Part shown: positions 11,095 through 22,920 of the stretch, piece after piece | How the letters are laid out: every line of letters begins with the position of its first letter | Position numbering within the stretch: position 1 is the stretch's first letter | Source of the DNA: Plasmopara viticola | Lineage: Eukaryota > Oomycota > Peronosporomycetes > Peronosporales > Peronosporaceae | Direction of reading: 5' to 3' | NCBI GenBank assembly: GCA_001695595.3 | Contig: MBPM02000053.1 | Location: forward strand, 186,001 to 250,000 | DNA length: 64,000 bases | Made by a program: the position numbers and the translations under genes | The notes under the pieces: generated by a model | Databases searched by the model: none | Told to the model about the DNA's origin: nothing | The model's input: only the letters and a program-made list of their open reading frames with translations

Positions 11095-12830
11095 TCCCAC
11101 TCCTTTTCAACTTCTATACACATTTATTGTTTCTATCAATCGATCGATCAACCAATTCGCCTATCAATCATGGCAACTGATACAATAATTTTACATCCAA
11201 TTAAAAAGGATTGGACAAGTGGGACACATGAAGTTAGCGCAACGACCGCAAGATGCCTCTCATATCGCAAACTACGCAAAACTTCCCACTTGACCCCCAG
11301 GTTTCAACTACCTCATGAGTGCAATGAACTATAAATGGATACTCAATTAGGAAGCTGATTTGGTTTCTTGAAATCCTACTATGTGAAAATTGTTCGAAGG
11401 TTCGAATTAGCTAAATTCCAGTTTTCTGTCTCAAAAAAATAGAAGCCATTTTACAGGCCTAGTCGGCGTGTTATAATAATATTAAACCAATATTAACACC
11501 TACTTGCTTTATCCGACGTTACACGCCGACACGTCATATCCTCTCGACTCGACTATTCCATACATTCACGTACAATTCGCCCCACATGAACCGGGATTTT
11601 TTTCCGTCCTTTTCAAGAATACAGTCACCATATTGCTCTGGGGGACTTTAATACCGTAATTTCCAGTCAACTAGATCAGGCACGACATGGCAATCAAATC
11701 ATTTTTCGTTTTTTCTAAGGCGCAATAAATTGGTCGACTGGATGAGTTCAAACCATTTGGTCGAATTTGGCGACTTCAAAACCCCGGTCTTCAAGAATTT
11801 ACAAGCCCCTACTCCTTATCAAATATTAACTATATCTATGTCAGCTCTCAACTTTTTCACACGGATTTCCAGGATAACTTTGAAAGTTTGGCTGGAATAG
11901 GCAACCATGCCGGGTTTTGTTCGACTTGGTTGTTTAAACTTCAAGCCGTCAAAAAAGGCTCCGTGGAAATGCCCAGTTTGGAAATTTTAGTTGTCTGAAG
12001 CCCAAGCGTATTTGCGCAACCTTGTAAATGAGTTAGCAAACTCCTTTAGGGGTCCAAATTGGAATTACTATAATCCAGGATTCCTTTTTGATGAACACAA
12101 ACGGAAACATTATATTTTCCTGTGTGAGTTGTTCCCGAAGAAAAAAAATGAACGCATGCGGGTGCTTGAAAATCTTCACCCAAAATTCAATATACTTTAG
12201 CATTTGCACGCTCCATCCGGACCCAATTACTATTGCGAAAATCCAGCTTAAGGATCGCCCCAGCAGAACTTTACCTCCGACTTGAAATGCACTGAGCGCT
12301 GCTTTGAATTGTTCTTCAGACCGCAGCCATTCTTCACAAGACGCCCGACCCAGTCGATTTAATTAAAGACCCAAAGTCGATTTGTTTTTCTTCTTTGTCG
12401 TACGGGTCTGGAATTTACTGTTCGCCTTCGAGAGAATTGGGCCGTCGTAATCCAAAATGAGATCCCTAAAGATTGTCCAAATTCTCCAAGACACTTAAGC
12501 GCGAATTACCTCGACAGATCAGACTTATTTGGACGGCCCCTTCACAGTCTTTAAGTTTGCTTAGGTGCTAACACACACGGCAATCGAAAAGTCTCACTTC
12601 TTTGTAAAAAAGGCGATCGAAAACTTCCTAAACCTTTGGCCCATAGGCTCGGCTCCGTGTTGGGAAAATTACTTCATCCGGACCAATATGTCTTTTTACT
12701 GGGTCGAGATTTCACCACGCACGTTTGCGATTTCAAGCTTTGACCCAATTACTTGAGGGCGGAAATTTCCCGGCTGGCGCCGTTGTTGCTATATTTCGCT
12801 GAAGGTTTTGATAGTTTCGCATGGGCGTGA
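11095..12830 (+). mobile_element. Decayed, 3'-truncated LINE copy, right arm of the palindrome
   Basis: This is the inverted counterpart of the left arm. It begins at 11095 with the same 5' sequence that ends the left arm at 9705. Around 11638-11690 it reads LGDFNTVISSQLDQAR, the conserved core of LINE apurinic endonucleases. At about 12655-12825 it carries the start of the reverse transcriptase (the HPDQYV region and the AGAVV..F..EGFDS remnant). The match stops within the RT near 12830, where the virus-like region begins. Many stops and frameshifts are present. Confidence 0.75.
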
Positions 12831-13247
12831 CAATCTGTCGAACACAACAGTGAAGCTATACACCAGACAACTAATCAAGCTCTATACGGTCGGTGTTGCA
12901 AAGCAGCAATAGTCCCATAATGAGTTCATCTCTAATATCCATTATCCAACCAAGTATGACTACGATTCGTTTCAAAAGACATTCAAACTTCAGAACTCGA
13001 GCATCATTGCGATTATGATGAGCATTTTGAAAGCAAAGATTGTCTCATACTGAAACTGAGCGCCATGTGCAAAATGGTCAATAATAGATTTCGCGATACA
13101 TTTGCAGATAACAATACGATTCGAAAGGAATAAAGTAAGCAAAACAAAGCTGCAAAGCTGGATAATGAGCTCACTCCTGAAAGAGAAGCAAAGTATATTT
13201 ACTAATGTCACTTCCTGACAAGGCGAAGAAGATACTCTTCGGGACCT

Positions 13248-13862
13248 ATGATAAAGTGTTATTATCCAAAGCTGAGTGAGGAGGGATTAGCTAAATCTAA
13301 AAAAAGGGATTACGTAAAGCTTGTGTTTGATCACATTACGCTCTGGTTGAGCATACATCAATCGCTGCGTTCAGGTTGGCCAAGCGTGTTGCTCATTCCT
13401 CAGGAAGGCTCTAACTATCTCCAAGGAAAGAACTTGCATCTGAATGGTTTGGAGACATTTTGACTAATGAAATCTCAGATAGTTCAGCTGGATATTACGA
13501 CGATGAGTTCGAAAAAGTCATATCTCAATTCTTTGACTGATTCCCTCGGTGAGAGACCAGAGAAGTTGCTATGGCGGGTATATAATCGCCAGCCGGGTGA
13601 GAACGATTATGCAAAATTAAACAACAGAATCAGTCAAGTCAAATCCAAGCTCTTCTCGAAGTTCAACGGAAAGTCGATGTCGATGAACATTGTCCTGCAT
13701 ATTTCAGAGTCACACATTATCCGACCACCAGGCTACGCTAAACTCGCAAATTTAGAGAAGAATCATCTACATGCCAACTACTTCACAGCACCAAGACTGC
13801 TAACACGAGCTACATCAAGATTGCAAAAAGAGCAGCTGCTCCTGATATATCTCTTGAGTTAG
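13248..13862 (+). pseudogene. Unrecognised broken coding region in the virus-like block
   Basis: Two adjacent frames (13248-13463 and 13467-13862) and fragments in the other frames (for example ASEWFGDILTNEISDSSAG) look like one protein broken by frameshifts. It is rich in Lys, Ser and Asn. I recognise no domain. It lies just upstream of the DGTYS-domain remnant on the same strand. Confidence 0.3.
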
Positions 13863-14565
13863 ACGACTCATACGACTAGGTGCCTGATCCTTCTACGAAG
13901 ACTGTTGCAAAGTCTTTAAGCCGAAAAGACCGTCGGGAACGCATATTCCATGGAGGGTTTATACCTACTGGTAGCGATAAGACGCTTGAAATTGATATAT
14001 ACGAGATATAATTTATTTGCTTTAGCATACAAAGCGATCATAAAGCGTAAACAAAAGATAACGTATCGCAAAGCCAGTTCATTTTATGTGAAAATCCATG
14101 GATCTTAAGCTTGCTTAAGAAGTGATAAGTCCCAAGTGAAAAAAAACAAAGGTTGTCTCTCATGCACTTGTTGATCCTTGGTAATTTTAAGAGAGGCCAG
14201 GCTTTTTAACAAATCGCTGTCAAATCTTCTAGACGAGCAAGAGCGTTCCAGGCGGTTTTGCTTGGATAAGTGTAGAATTACTTTACGAGGGATTTAAAGG
14301 GCATATATTCAGCTTCTTGACGGTCTCGTAAAGAGCTCAAAGATGCTCGAAGGCGCAAATCGAATCGGAGATGACAATCCATCAAAACAATTGAAATGAA
14401 GTCCATTTTGGACAAATTCAATTAGAAAATGTGTCTTCAACCATAAACTACCACCAATTTAAGCGTCTGATGAAGCTTTAGATCTCTTAGATTGCCTTTT
14501 GAAACTTAAAAGCGCTGAAGATTCTATATGACGATTTTTTTTAGTTTTTTGCCCCTTCACAAGAT

Positions 14566-15110
14566 GACTAACGCTGATCTGGCTGAGTTTGTTAGTCAGA
14601 TTCTCAAGATTTGTTGCGCCGACAACGACATACGCAATATCGCTCCCTGATGGAACATACTCGGCACGCGATATAAGCAAATACCTTCAGTATCGATCCA
14701 TCCCAAACAATTTCTACTTGACCAACAATACGACGGGATTAAACTTATATTTCATATCATGTGCTGAGAACCCATCAAGCTACGCCTTGCAATTTGCAAT
14801 GCAACCAGTCAAGAATATCTCGGGCTACACTGGTGCAAGTGACTTTCCGACGATGCCAGTCTTTGTCTATACACCTACACTCCAAGTAGTCGATTCCGCC
14901 TTAGTTCTGTCATTGGATTTAGCATAGCGACGTACCCAGCGGCTCAAATAAGGAGCGATTATGCAGTCAATAGTGTTTTGGTGCCTCAAATAAATCCAAC
15001 AGCTGCTGTTGTTATTACTTGTTCGAAATTCTACAATCCATCGCAAACAATGATTAAGCACCACACACATCTACGTCTGATGGTGCTGAATAAGGCGGTC
15101 TAATCACAGC
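14566..15110 (+). pseudogene. Remnant of a DGTYS-type virus-associated domain
   Basis: An open stretch of about 112 codons (to 14927), continued in other frames to about 15100, carries LPDGTYSARDISKYLQY, then NLYFISCAENPSSYALQF, then YPAAQIRSDYAVNSVLVPQ and SVLVPQINPTAAVVITCSKF. I have seen proteins with this order (a DGxYSxxDxNxYLQ core, then a PQVxPVxSVIVTCS-like end) as unclassified, often multicopy proteins in genomes such as Rhizophagus and oomycetes. I infer a virus-derived origin, but the family has no function I can name. Frameshifts near 14590 and 14930 break it. Confidence 0.45.
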
Positions 15111-15829
15111 GTCTCAAAGACAAGAATTAGCCTATTATGTAATGCAACGAACCAGTTCAGAACTGACGCTGTCATTTCTCGATCAGAATATGATCCCGCT
15201 CGGTATCATTGATAGCAACGTATGCATTCGTTTGTTGGATCGACCTAGAGAAAATGCAACAGTGAATAGTCACTGGCAACATGTTAATTAAATTCTTCTT
15301 TTACATATCGCAGACCGGCTCAATAACGTTCTTGTAGTTCTTTTTATCAATGATATTCATGATCATGGTAGTCATTTTATCAGATCTCGTTCATTTGTAT
15401 AGACCGATATATGTTTTAATTGGGAAGTCAGTGGGAACATCGTGGTATATAATTTCAAGATCTCTTTGTGCTAGATTTCGACCGAGTATTACATACTGAG
15501 AGTCGATTTAAAACGTATTTGGGATACCAAAGTAGCTCTGTGGGATGAAAATCATACTTCAACCTTGTTTACGTCGTCGGATGAAGTGCTGGAAATTCTG
15601 TGCTTGAGTGCGCTTTATTTCCACTACCAGGTCATCGAATATTAACTTGCACATTTCGGTGTCACATTCACTCACTGCCGAAATTATCCCTTTTTAATCA
15701 CTTGAACATCATCGATAGTGTCTTTGAGATGATCACAAAGTGTCTCATTGGTTCATGTGCAATGACTATTCGTGTAAGCATCTGCTTAGAAGCGATATAA
15801 TATACAGCACGATGTTCGACTTTCCCGAC

Positions 15830-17512
15830 CCACTAGGACTCGCAATGCACATTCTAAATGGCAGCTTAAAATCAAAATTCTTTGATAACTTTTTGAGTTA
15901 GACTTCGATATCGCTTCGCAGAAGGTTTGCATTGTTTAGTATAGTGATCAAATGTGTCTCTTCCTTTAATTGTCAATTCTCCTCTATTCAATAGCTTTTA
16001 CCTTAGCGCATCAAATGGATATCTTAATATAACTGCATGCGATCAAAGATACTTGCGGCTTGGTGGTATTGAAACCTTATCTGCGTTGAACGTGATCGGA
16101 AATATTGATTTGGCTTTCTGACACTTGGTGATTCTGCGTTATACTTTAGTAGCTCACCATATGTTTCAGATGTAACTTTGGGGGCGTTTCAGTCGTCAAA
16201 GTCAATGACACTTGATCGTCCTGGTGTTGCATCAATGCCTTCAGACACGTCGAACACCAATTGTTTGCGTTTTTACGGAAATACAGCTCATCGTGAAACG
16301 ATGAACATCTATCGAGTATCAAATACGAATGGATTGGCCATTGCGTCAGAACGATATCCGGATCAAACAACAACACGTATATGTTGTTGAATTTAATATC
16401 AACTGATTAATAAAATTTATTTGTTGGCGGATTTACAGCTACAAACGCCGACTTACTTGATATCATTGGGATTGACAAGCCATCCGCGGGTTTTACATCT
16501 CAAACGCATCGATTCTGTTTCAATGTATACACAGCCCATTAAAAGCGGTTTTTCTCATACATATACCCTTGCCCCGACAGCAGATGTTTTTTCTAATTCG
16601 TCCGGCCTGATCGTCGCCTACTCCAACAAGTGGTTGTCTTTACCTTGCTTCAGACAACGTTAATGAAATGTTGTTCAGCACGAATGTGCCATACTTCAGT
16701 TCGTTTGGAGCTGTCACTCTCACACTGAACTTGGTAACATTTACATCAAAGCATCTAATGCACTCAATGATGGAACTGCTAACTTGATATGACCATTTTC
16801 ATGGAATCCTCAAACGCTTCGCCTTTTGGGTTTGAATTTCAACTGAACAACAGAAAGAATGCTACATCCAACAATGGTGCGTATTTTGGAACTACAACTA
16901 CCAACGATTTGGTTTTGATGACTACAAACACACGAAGGGTTACAGTAACATCGACTGGCAGAGTTGGTATTGGAACCGGATCACCATGTGCGCCTTTGCA
17001 AGTAGCTGAATCCAGTTCATTTATCGTTATTAAATCAATTAGAAAAATAGCGTATACTTATAATGTAGTGTCTAACGCGTGGGCAAATCGTGGTGGCGGG
17101 CCATTTACTCTAACAAACGTCTTAGCTACTTTTTGTGGAAATATCTACGTTCAAGCTGGTATAGGGCTACATCTGATCGTCGATTGAAAGAGGATATTAA
17201 AGAAAGCATTTGTCATCTAAAATCTGTAAGTCATAGCTATAAAAATGAAACTAAGAAATGAGTCGGTTTAACAGAACAAGATGTTATGTTTGCTTGTTCA
17301 GAAGCAATTGTGACGATCGAAAATCAAAATTTGAAAAATGGGGGGCAAAACTCACCGGAAAGAGTTCAATTGTGCTTAGCTTATAATCCTTAGACGACAC
17401 TAAATGTTTATTTCATCAAGAAGCTGGTTGATCGTATCAAAAAACTGGAACCGACTAATGTCGGATTCTTTCGTACACATTTTTTGCAAATGAGCTTTTG
17501 TAGCTGTTGATA
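15830..17512 (+). pseudogene. Broken fibre protein with peptidase S74 (endosialidase chaperone) end
   Basis: Repetitive beta-rich fragments such as LRFYGNTAHRETMNIYRV and GRVGIGTGSPCAPLQVAE resemble phage and virus tail-fibre shafts. They lead into SDRRLKEDIKESICHLKSV at about 17165, the signature of the peptidase S74 intramolecular chaperone, which trimerises fibres and then cuts itself off. After an in-frame stop, VGLTEQDVMF and later YFIKKLVDRIKKLE match the conserved rest of that domain (normally G-L-I-A-Q-D-V and a terminal coiled coil). Several stops and frame changes make it a pseudogene. The S74 call is solid; attribution to a particular virus group is not. Confidence 0.7.
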
Positions 17513-17706
17513 TCGTAAGTATATACTTTCCTTATCTCAGCATCCAAATTGCGTAAATTTCTCTCTCTCTTTATTTCGTCGTCATCACTGCTCACATCAA
17601 CATCCGAGTCTTGAAGGAGTTGTCGAGTAATTGAGGGATCCTCGTCAGCTCGCTGAGAAGCCATTTTTGTCGCCCGTTTGTCACTGGGAATTTTTTTTGG
17701 TGTCAT
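17455..17706 (-). CDS. Small charged ORF of unknown function
   Basis: An intact 83-residue frame with its own ATG, rich in Asp, Lys and Arg (VDVSSDDDEIKRERN). It lies opposite the end of the S74 fibre remnant, over which it partly extends, and heads the minus-strand frames further on. No domain is recognised. It may be the last part of a broken gene. Confidence 0.3.
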   Translation of the reverse strand: MTPKKIPSDKRATKMASQRADEDPSITRQLLQDSDVDVSSDDDEIKRERNLRNLDAEIRKVYTYDINSYKSSFAKNVYERIRH

Positions 17707-17935
17707 TTTTTTTAAGAAGCTTTGTCGATTCTATTATGGCTAGGTCAGCAAAGTTCGCGCCATTTCTTGGCGCATCCGATTTAAATTCCCTCTTCGGAAA
17801 TGCTTTTGTTTGTTTGAATATTTTTGCACATGTTCATATCCACCTCTTTCAATATCTTTTTTTTATGTATGCTCGAGTATTGACGGCTTTGTGAGCAACG
17901 ACGTAAACTCCACTATGGACTCTTTGGACGAATTT

Positions 17936-18501
17936 TCAGGTGCAGCGGGCTGTTCCGTCCGCGTCGGTAGATGTAGGAACGTATGTATGCTTTGTCTTGG
18001 TGGATTTTGGAGTTTCATTTCTTTCTCCTTTGATAATTTCAGGAGGACCTTTATGACCTTTCAAAAGCTTGTGTGTGATTTGATCATACTCATACTCGCG
18101 ATTTCTTGCCAAAAGAGAATCAGCACTTGCATCATCCAACGACTCGTCTTGAATATAAGCCTTCAGCTTTTTGCCTTAAACAAAATCACTTTTTGTCATC
18201 GTTCTGGAATAGCGATCATATATCTTTTACTTGGTCTGATTCTCAGGAAAAAGCCACTCACGACTGATTTCGATTATGTCATATATATTATAGATGATTA
18301 GAAGTTATCTAATACAAATTTTAATGAATTATTAGCCTTGAAGTGAATCGTGTCAACGCTTGCCATAATTTCGCGTAATACGTGGTAATAAATGGTGAGA
18401 GCGTATTTACAGGTGGAAGTTCCAAACACGAAAAAACTCTCACAGGCACTATATTCACTTAGAATACGACGACTAACATCAACACCTACAAAACGACACA
18501 A
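17936..18501 (-). pseudogene. Fragments of unrecognised minus-strand genes
   Basis: Two frames, 17936-18139 (hydrophilic, with REYEYDQITHKLLKGHKGPPE) and 18298-18501 (with RFVGVDVSRRILSEYSA), look coding by composition but are short and broken. They belong to the virus-like block. No family is recognised. Confidence 0.3.
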
Positions 18502-18711
18502 GGACTCCCATTGGCGCTGAGACAGAAACCAGCCGAGGTAACATCATCGAGGCCACCATCAACGCCCGACTTTGACATCTCTTGTATGAACAATTGACAC
18601 GGAATCGTTCCGAATCGGAATGTTTCCTACCGTGATCTTTAGATTTATCAATGCAGCAAATGGACTAGTCGTTGCAGGTAGCCGTTGGATTGGTAATAAC
18701 TGGCTGCAGAG

Positions 18712-19620
18712 TCAAACGCTTTGGGTTTGCAATGCCATTTTTGACTCTTCAAGTGAAGGAGGCGCCTGGAGGAATAGTGAATTTATTCGAAATTTGCTCG
18801 AAGTATCGTAATGTTTCCGTCTGAGCCAACGCGTAGTCGGCGCTTGGGTTGGGCGAGTATGTTCGAACAAGATGAAGCTAAAACGATTGTGATTGAGTGA
18901 TATCAGCCTTAGCAGTGGGAGTACCATTCTCCGCCTTAAATGTAAGAGTTACAGTGGATGCAGGGAGCGCAAGGCCACCGGCCAAAGCAAAAGTTTTTCA
19001 CCACTTCTTAACTTTCAAAGTACTGGGCAGGTGCTTCCAAAATTTATATTGCTGCTCAAAGTAGCAATAGTAGCCGGCGCAACGACATCGGCAGTACCAG
19101 TTTAGACCGAAGTAGTAGATGAAGTGTTATAATTAAGGTGAATGAAACCACGCGTATTCTTCTGCATTAAGCATTTCTTGACAAAGTCAGAGACATCCCG
19201 CAACTTATTGCAAGCCAAAAATCGCACTACGCATAATGGCGAATCAGCTGCAACGACACCAGTAGAAGCCACACAGACTTGAGGTTTAGGTACGGCTTGA
19301 GGATCTGCGCTGCCCCCCATAATATCAAATGCAAGCTTCGAGCTTTGGTGATCAAGAGTGGTAAAAAGCAGTCGTTTAGCATCTCCTCGGTTCGAGTAGG
19401 TATCAGCTGAACCAAACTTATTTGTTGCTGTCATAAACGACGAGAAAGCCAAGTTATCGAGCGCTTGTGCCGCTCCGCACGATCCTTGGATCGTTAAATC
19501 ATTCATGACAAAGTTGCTGGTTGGAAATTGTTTGACATACGTACTAAAATCCGCTTCAGTACGAGCCTTAAAACTTGGATTCACATCCTCATGGTATTAC
19601 TTCGTTCTAACAGTGGTTCC
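18712..19620 (-). pseudogene. Broken minus-strand protein, possibly structural
   Basis: The longest piece (19102-19584, about 160 codons, no ATG in the open stretch) contains DLTIQGSCGAAQALDNLAF and ends RGFIHLNYNTSSTT. A second piece (18712-18927) follows in another frame. The Ser/Thr/Ala-rich, beta-like composition would suit a virion protein, but this is inference from context, not homology I can name. Confidence 0.3.
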
Positions 19621-20001
19621 ACTAATAGTAACTTGAATACTATCAATGAACTGCCACACACTGGCCTCAAGAACCAGTTGATTCAGAGTGCAGGTAGTAG
19701 TCGAAGTGATCGAACCAGCACCACTATTAAAAATGTGAAGCTTTAATGAAAGCTCAATAATGGCTTCTTCCCAATTGACACATGCGGCTTTGAAGAGATC
19801 AAATTGGGTTTGCCCGCATACTGACCGGTGTCAGACGTCGAATCCTGGATGAAAGTCAATTTCTTAGCGTCTCAGCTATAGTTGGTTCAATGGAATGTTC
19901 GAATGCTAAAATATCAGAAAGACATAGTTTATGCGGTTATATTGATGACGATGATACTATCGTGATAAAAAAATAAGGCACCATGAGCATAAAAGGAATT
20001 T

Positions 20002-20350
20002 TTGAAATTGTCGAGAACGACTGAAGATCAACTCATGAAAATTGCCGACTTACTTGGAGTGAATGTAGATCAAATTGATTTCAAGCAAAACACTGATGAA
20101 AGCAAAGACTACTGTGTTTTGAACATGAGCAGTCCGATGACCGGTGTTCAAGACTGTATGGCAGTTTTTAACGAAGATAGAATGTGTTTCGATCCTTTAC
20201 TCTTACATCGACCGCGCGTGATTCCATCTTTTTTTTAATCATACGACAAAACAATTCAAAACCCTCGATCTGGGTATTGCGGACAGTATAGCGTCTTGTG
20301 GCATTACTACGTGCAACATGGAAAAGTGGATGACTCCTTGAAACATACGA
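20002..20350 (+). pseudogene. Unrecognised ORF followed by a possible cysteine-protease fragment
   Basis: A 78-codon frame (20002-20238, with LMKIADLLGVNVDQIDF) has no family I recognise. Just after it, at about 20240-20346, an open stretch reads SGYCGQYSVLWHYYVQHG. A cysteine in this setting (G/S-x-C-G-x-x, then a hydrophobic helix) is reminiscent of the nucleophile region of adenain/Ulp1-type proteases found in many dsDNA viruses and Polintons. The His and Asp/Glu parts of such a site were not found, so this is weak. Confidence 0.25.
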
Positions 20351-20940
20351 GGATCAATTCGATGAATTAAATCGATTTATACAGACAGGGATCTTACAAA
20401 CTTAAGTTATAGGATAATTGACGGATATGACACTTTTGACGGGTTCTTTGTAAACGTATCTGGTCAAGGAGAAGCCATCTGGTGTCGTTTTATATTGTAT
20501 GATCGACACCAAAATGCATTTGTGCTAAGGGTCGATCAGTCGCTCTGCCAAAACCCATTTGTTAAATAGCTTTATTTTATAGGTGAAAAAGTCATTGTAA
20601 GAGCCATGTGGCCGAAATGGCTCTTCGATTCCCAAGGATCCATCGTGTTATATGATTACTTGTTCGAGCACTATAGACTTGTATTCCTTCCTTTGTGTAA
20701 TCACCTGATACATTATATTTGTCTGGAATTAGGATCCAAATACAGTGTGACTTCAGTAGTCTTTAAGTCTGATGTCATTAACTTTTTTCCGGTGCAAAGC
20801 ACGAGAGGAATGATATGGGATAGACTCAACACCGACATTTCGTAATTGGCACATCGCTCACGCTTGTGAGAAGCCAAAGCATTCAATATCTCGGCATAGA
20901 GACGGATATTGGCGAATAGCAAATTGTACAATGATTAGCA

Positions 20941-22149
20941 CTCTCGACTATGCTCACGTAAAAATATGAGAGGGGGCTCAATGACAGTGGTTGCGCTCAG
21001 CTTTACGAGAGTTGTCCAGAATCTCGTAAAGCTTACTCGGCCCGGTGCCCGCACCAATGGTGCTGTTATCTCTTAGTGAAGGCAAAGTCCATGACTCACA
21101 AACTTTCACTAAAAGTAAGGCGTGCATATCTGATGTTCAAATGTTCTAAGACTCGTGGTGGCTCGGACCCGCCAGGTGGTGATGAGGTCGCAACGTTAAA
21201 AAGCAAAAACGGTCAACGCTAGTAGATATGCGGAGCGTAACATAAAGTTGGATGAAGAATTTTCGTTCCTGTCACTGTCCAAACAGTAAAATATCGTGTT
21301 AGTTCTTCAGCATATGACTGACCAGTATAATGCCAAAGGTAATTGCCTGATTGATTAAGACAGACGATGGCTTGGTGCATCGCTGCGCATTTACTTTGAC
21401 ATCAGGCCTGCGAGCATGATCCATCTTGAACAGCACAAAGCACTTCACTGCTAAATCCTGCCAGACTGTCAATCCCCTTTGACGCTTAACAAGCTAAGTT
21501 TTCCGCAGCAAGTCACGTTGCGCCCACTGGATGGCCGTGAGATTCTGACTCTTAAATTTTGATGCGCTGCTCCAATCACAAATGTTGGGTGTTACCATAG
21601 ATGAAGCATCCCATATGCTAGATATTGGATATACGATCATCATCTTCATCAGCATCGTTGCGATTTCCAAAATTTGGCTCGATCGATTGCCCACGGCCTT
21701 CACGTACCAACTTATACTTGTCCTGCTTCCCACTGTCACTTTCATGGTCTCCTTTAAAGATGTCAGCTATACGCGCAGTCCGTCCATAAAGACGCTGACT
21801 GCCAGCTAGATTACTGGCCATCTCACTCAAGGGTTTCCAACTCCTAGACGAAGTCCACATGCTCCTTTTTGTCTATGCAAGAAAGCGCGATTCACACAGC
21901 ACGTATAATTTGCGGTGATGACTTTGGGTCGGCTGACGCTTTAGCTCATCTGAGGTGGCAAATGTCGTCTCGACTGAGTCATTTCACGTAAGAATTTGTC
22001 TACGTGCCCGTCCATCGAGCTTTAAGATGGCCAAAATCAGTCTCTAATTCTTCACTCAAAACATCATAATCATTTCGATCTCTCTAATCCAGAGCACGTT
22101 TTTTATTCTTACTCTACTTTGAAAATCCTTGCATCGATTATAAGCTGCT
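20941..22149. other. Intergenic region without recognisable genes
   Basis: Short frames on both strands, including a minus-strand charged stretch at 21618-21860 (with GNRNDADEDDDRISN) that looks like a decayed coding fragment. Nothing can be identified. Confidence 0.35.
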
Positions 22150-22450
22150 TTGGTGATGGCAGGGCATCTGCTTGAGCGCCAGGGTAGCAATCCTATGGCT
22201 CCCATAGAAGCCGGATTGAGGCAACCAGAAATAGGTCACTTAAGTGGGCGAGTCATCACACTCGAAAGCGTGACTGCCGTATGACCTGCACCCGAATAAA
22301 TGGGTTATTTGGACGCCCTACTGACCAAAAGAGCTCTCAAGTATGATCAGGGGCACGAAGCTTGATAAAAATAAGTCGAATAGCATCATGCATTCCAGGC
22401 TAGAGACAGCTTGAACCTAGCGTGTGGGGTTCCGAAGCTTATTAAATTTT
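22150..22450 (+). mobile_element. Degenerate copy of the SINE-like element seen at 54.9 kb
   Basis: It matches the element at 54913-55210 over most of its length: AGCCGGA, ATAGGTCACT-AAGTGG, GAGACAGCTT-A-CCTAGCG and GGTTCCG-AGCTT occur in the same order and spacing. It is more diverged, and I could not find its target-site duplication. Confidence 0.6.
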
Positions 22451-22920
22451 AAGCGTCGGCGTCATTGATGGAGCCTATCCTATCATCTTCTGTCAAACCT
22501 GGCAATTTTATCCCTTAAGAACGCCTTTAGACGTGCACTGATTGCGTCAGGACCTCGTGTGGCCAAGTGCCACACCTCCTCGTCCATAAGCAACACTATC
22601 AGGTCATTTAGCCTGTCTTTTCTGCTTTGAGACAATTAAATTTAACGCCTCAGCCTTACAGAGGATCAGTCTTAAGGACTTCGGCGTAGACTAACTGCAA
22701 ATATTACCAGGTATCAGGAGTGAGAGAGGAAGTTCAGGTCTCTGACCTTCGCTGTATAGTCAATACCATTCGACACTAATATGCATACGTATTTTTTGTG
22801 CAAAATCGGTGTATTAATGATCTTTTTACACCACAATTATTGTAACGTCAAAATAATGGCTAGAGTATACACTGTGGCTCTGAATAGTAATTCCGTACAG
22901 TTAATTTCCTGCTTGTCTCC
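22451..22920. other. Intergenic region upstream of the small basic protein
   Basis: No gene recognised. The frame of the next gene is overlapped by a longer frame from 22781 in a different phase, which I regard as a shadow. Confidence 0.4.

Larger units (their letters stand above)
12832..20940. mobile_element. Degenerate virus-like or Polinton-like element (gene graveyard)
   Basis: About 8 kb of AT-rich sequence with broken frames on both strands, starting where the right LINE arm stops. Three pieces suggest a dsDNA virus-like origin: a fibre protein ending in a peptidase S74 domain, a domain with DGTYSARDISKYLQY, and a fragment with CGQYSVLWHYY that could hold a protease cysteine. Groups of minus-strand frames (17455-19584) face the plus-strand fibre genes, as in multi-gene elements. 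I found no recognisable integrase, DNA polymerase B, packaging ATPase or capsid protein, so the class (Polinton/Maverick, Polinton-like virus or larger virus) is undecided. It is inactive. Confidence 0.5.
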
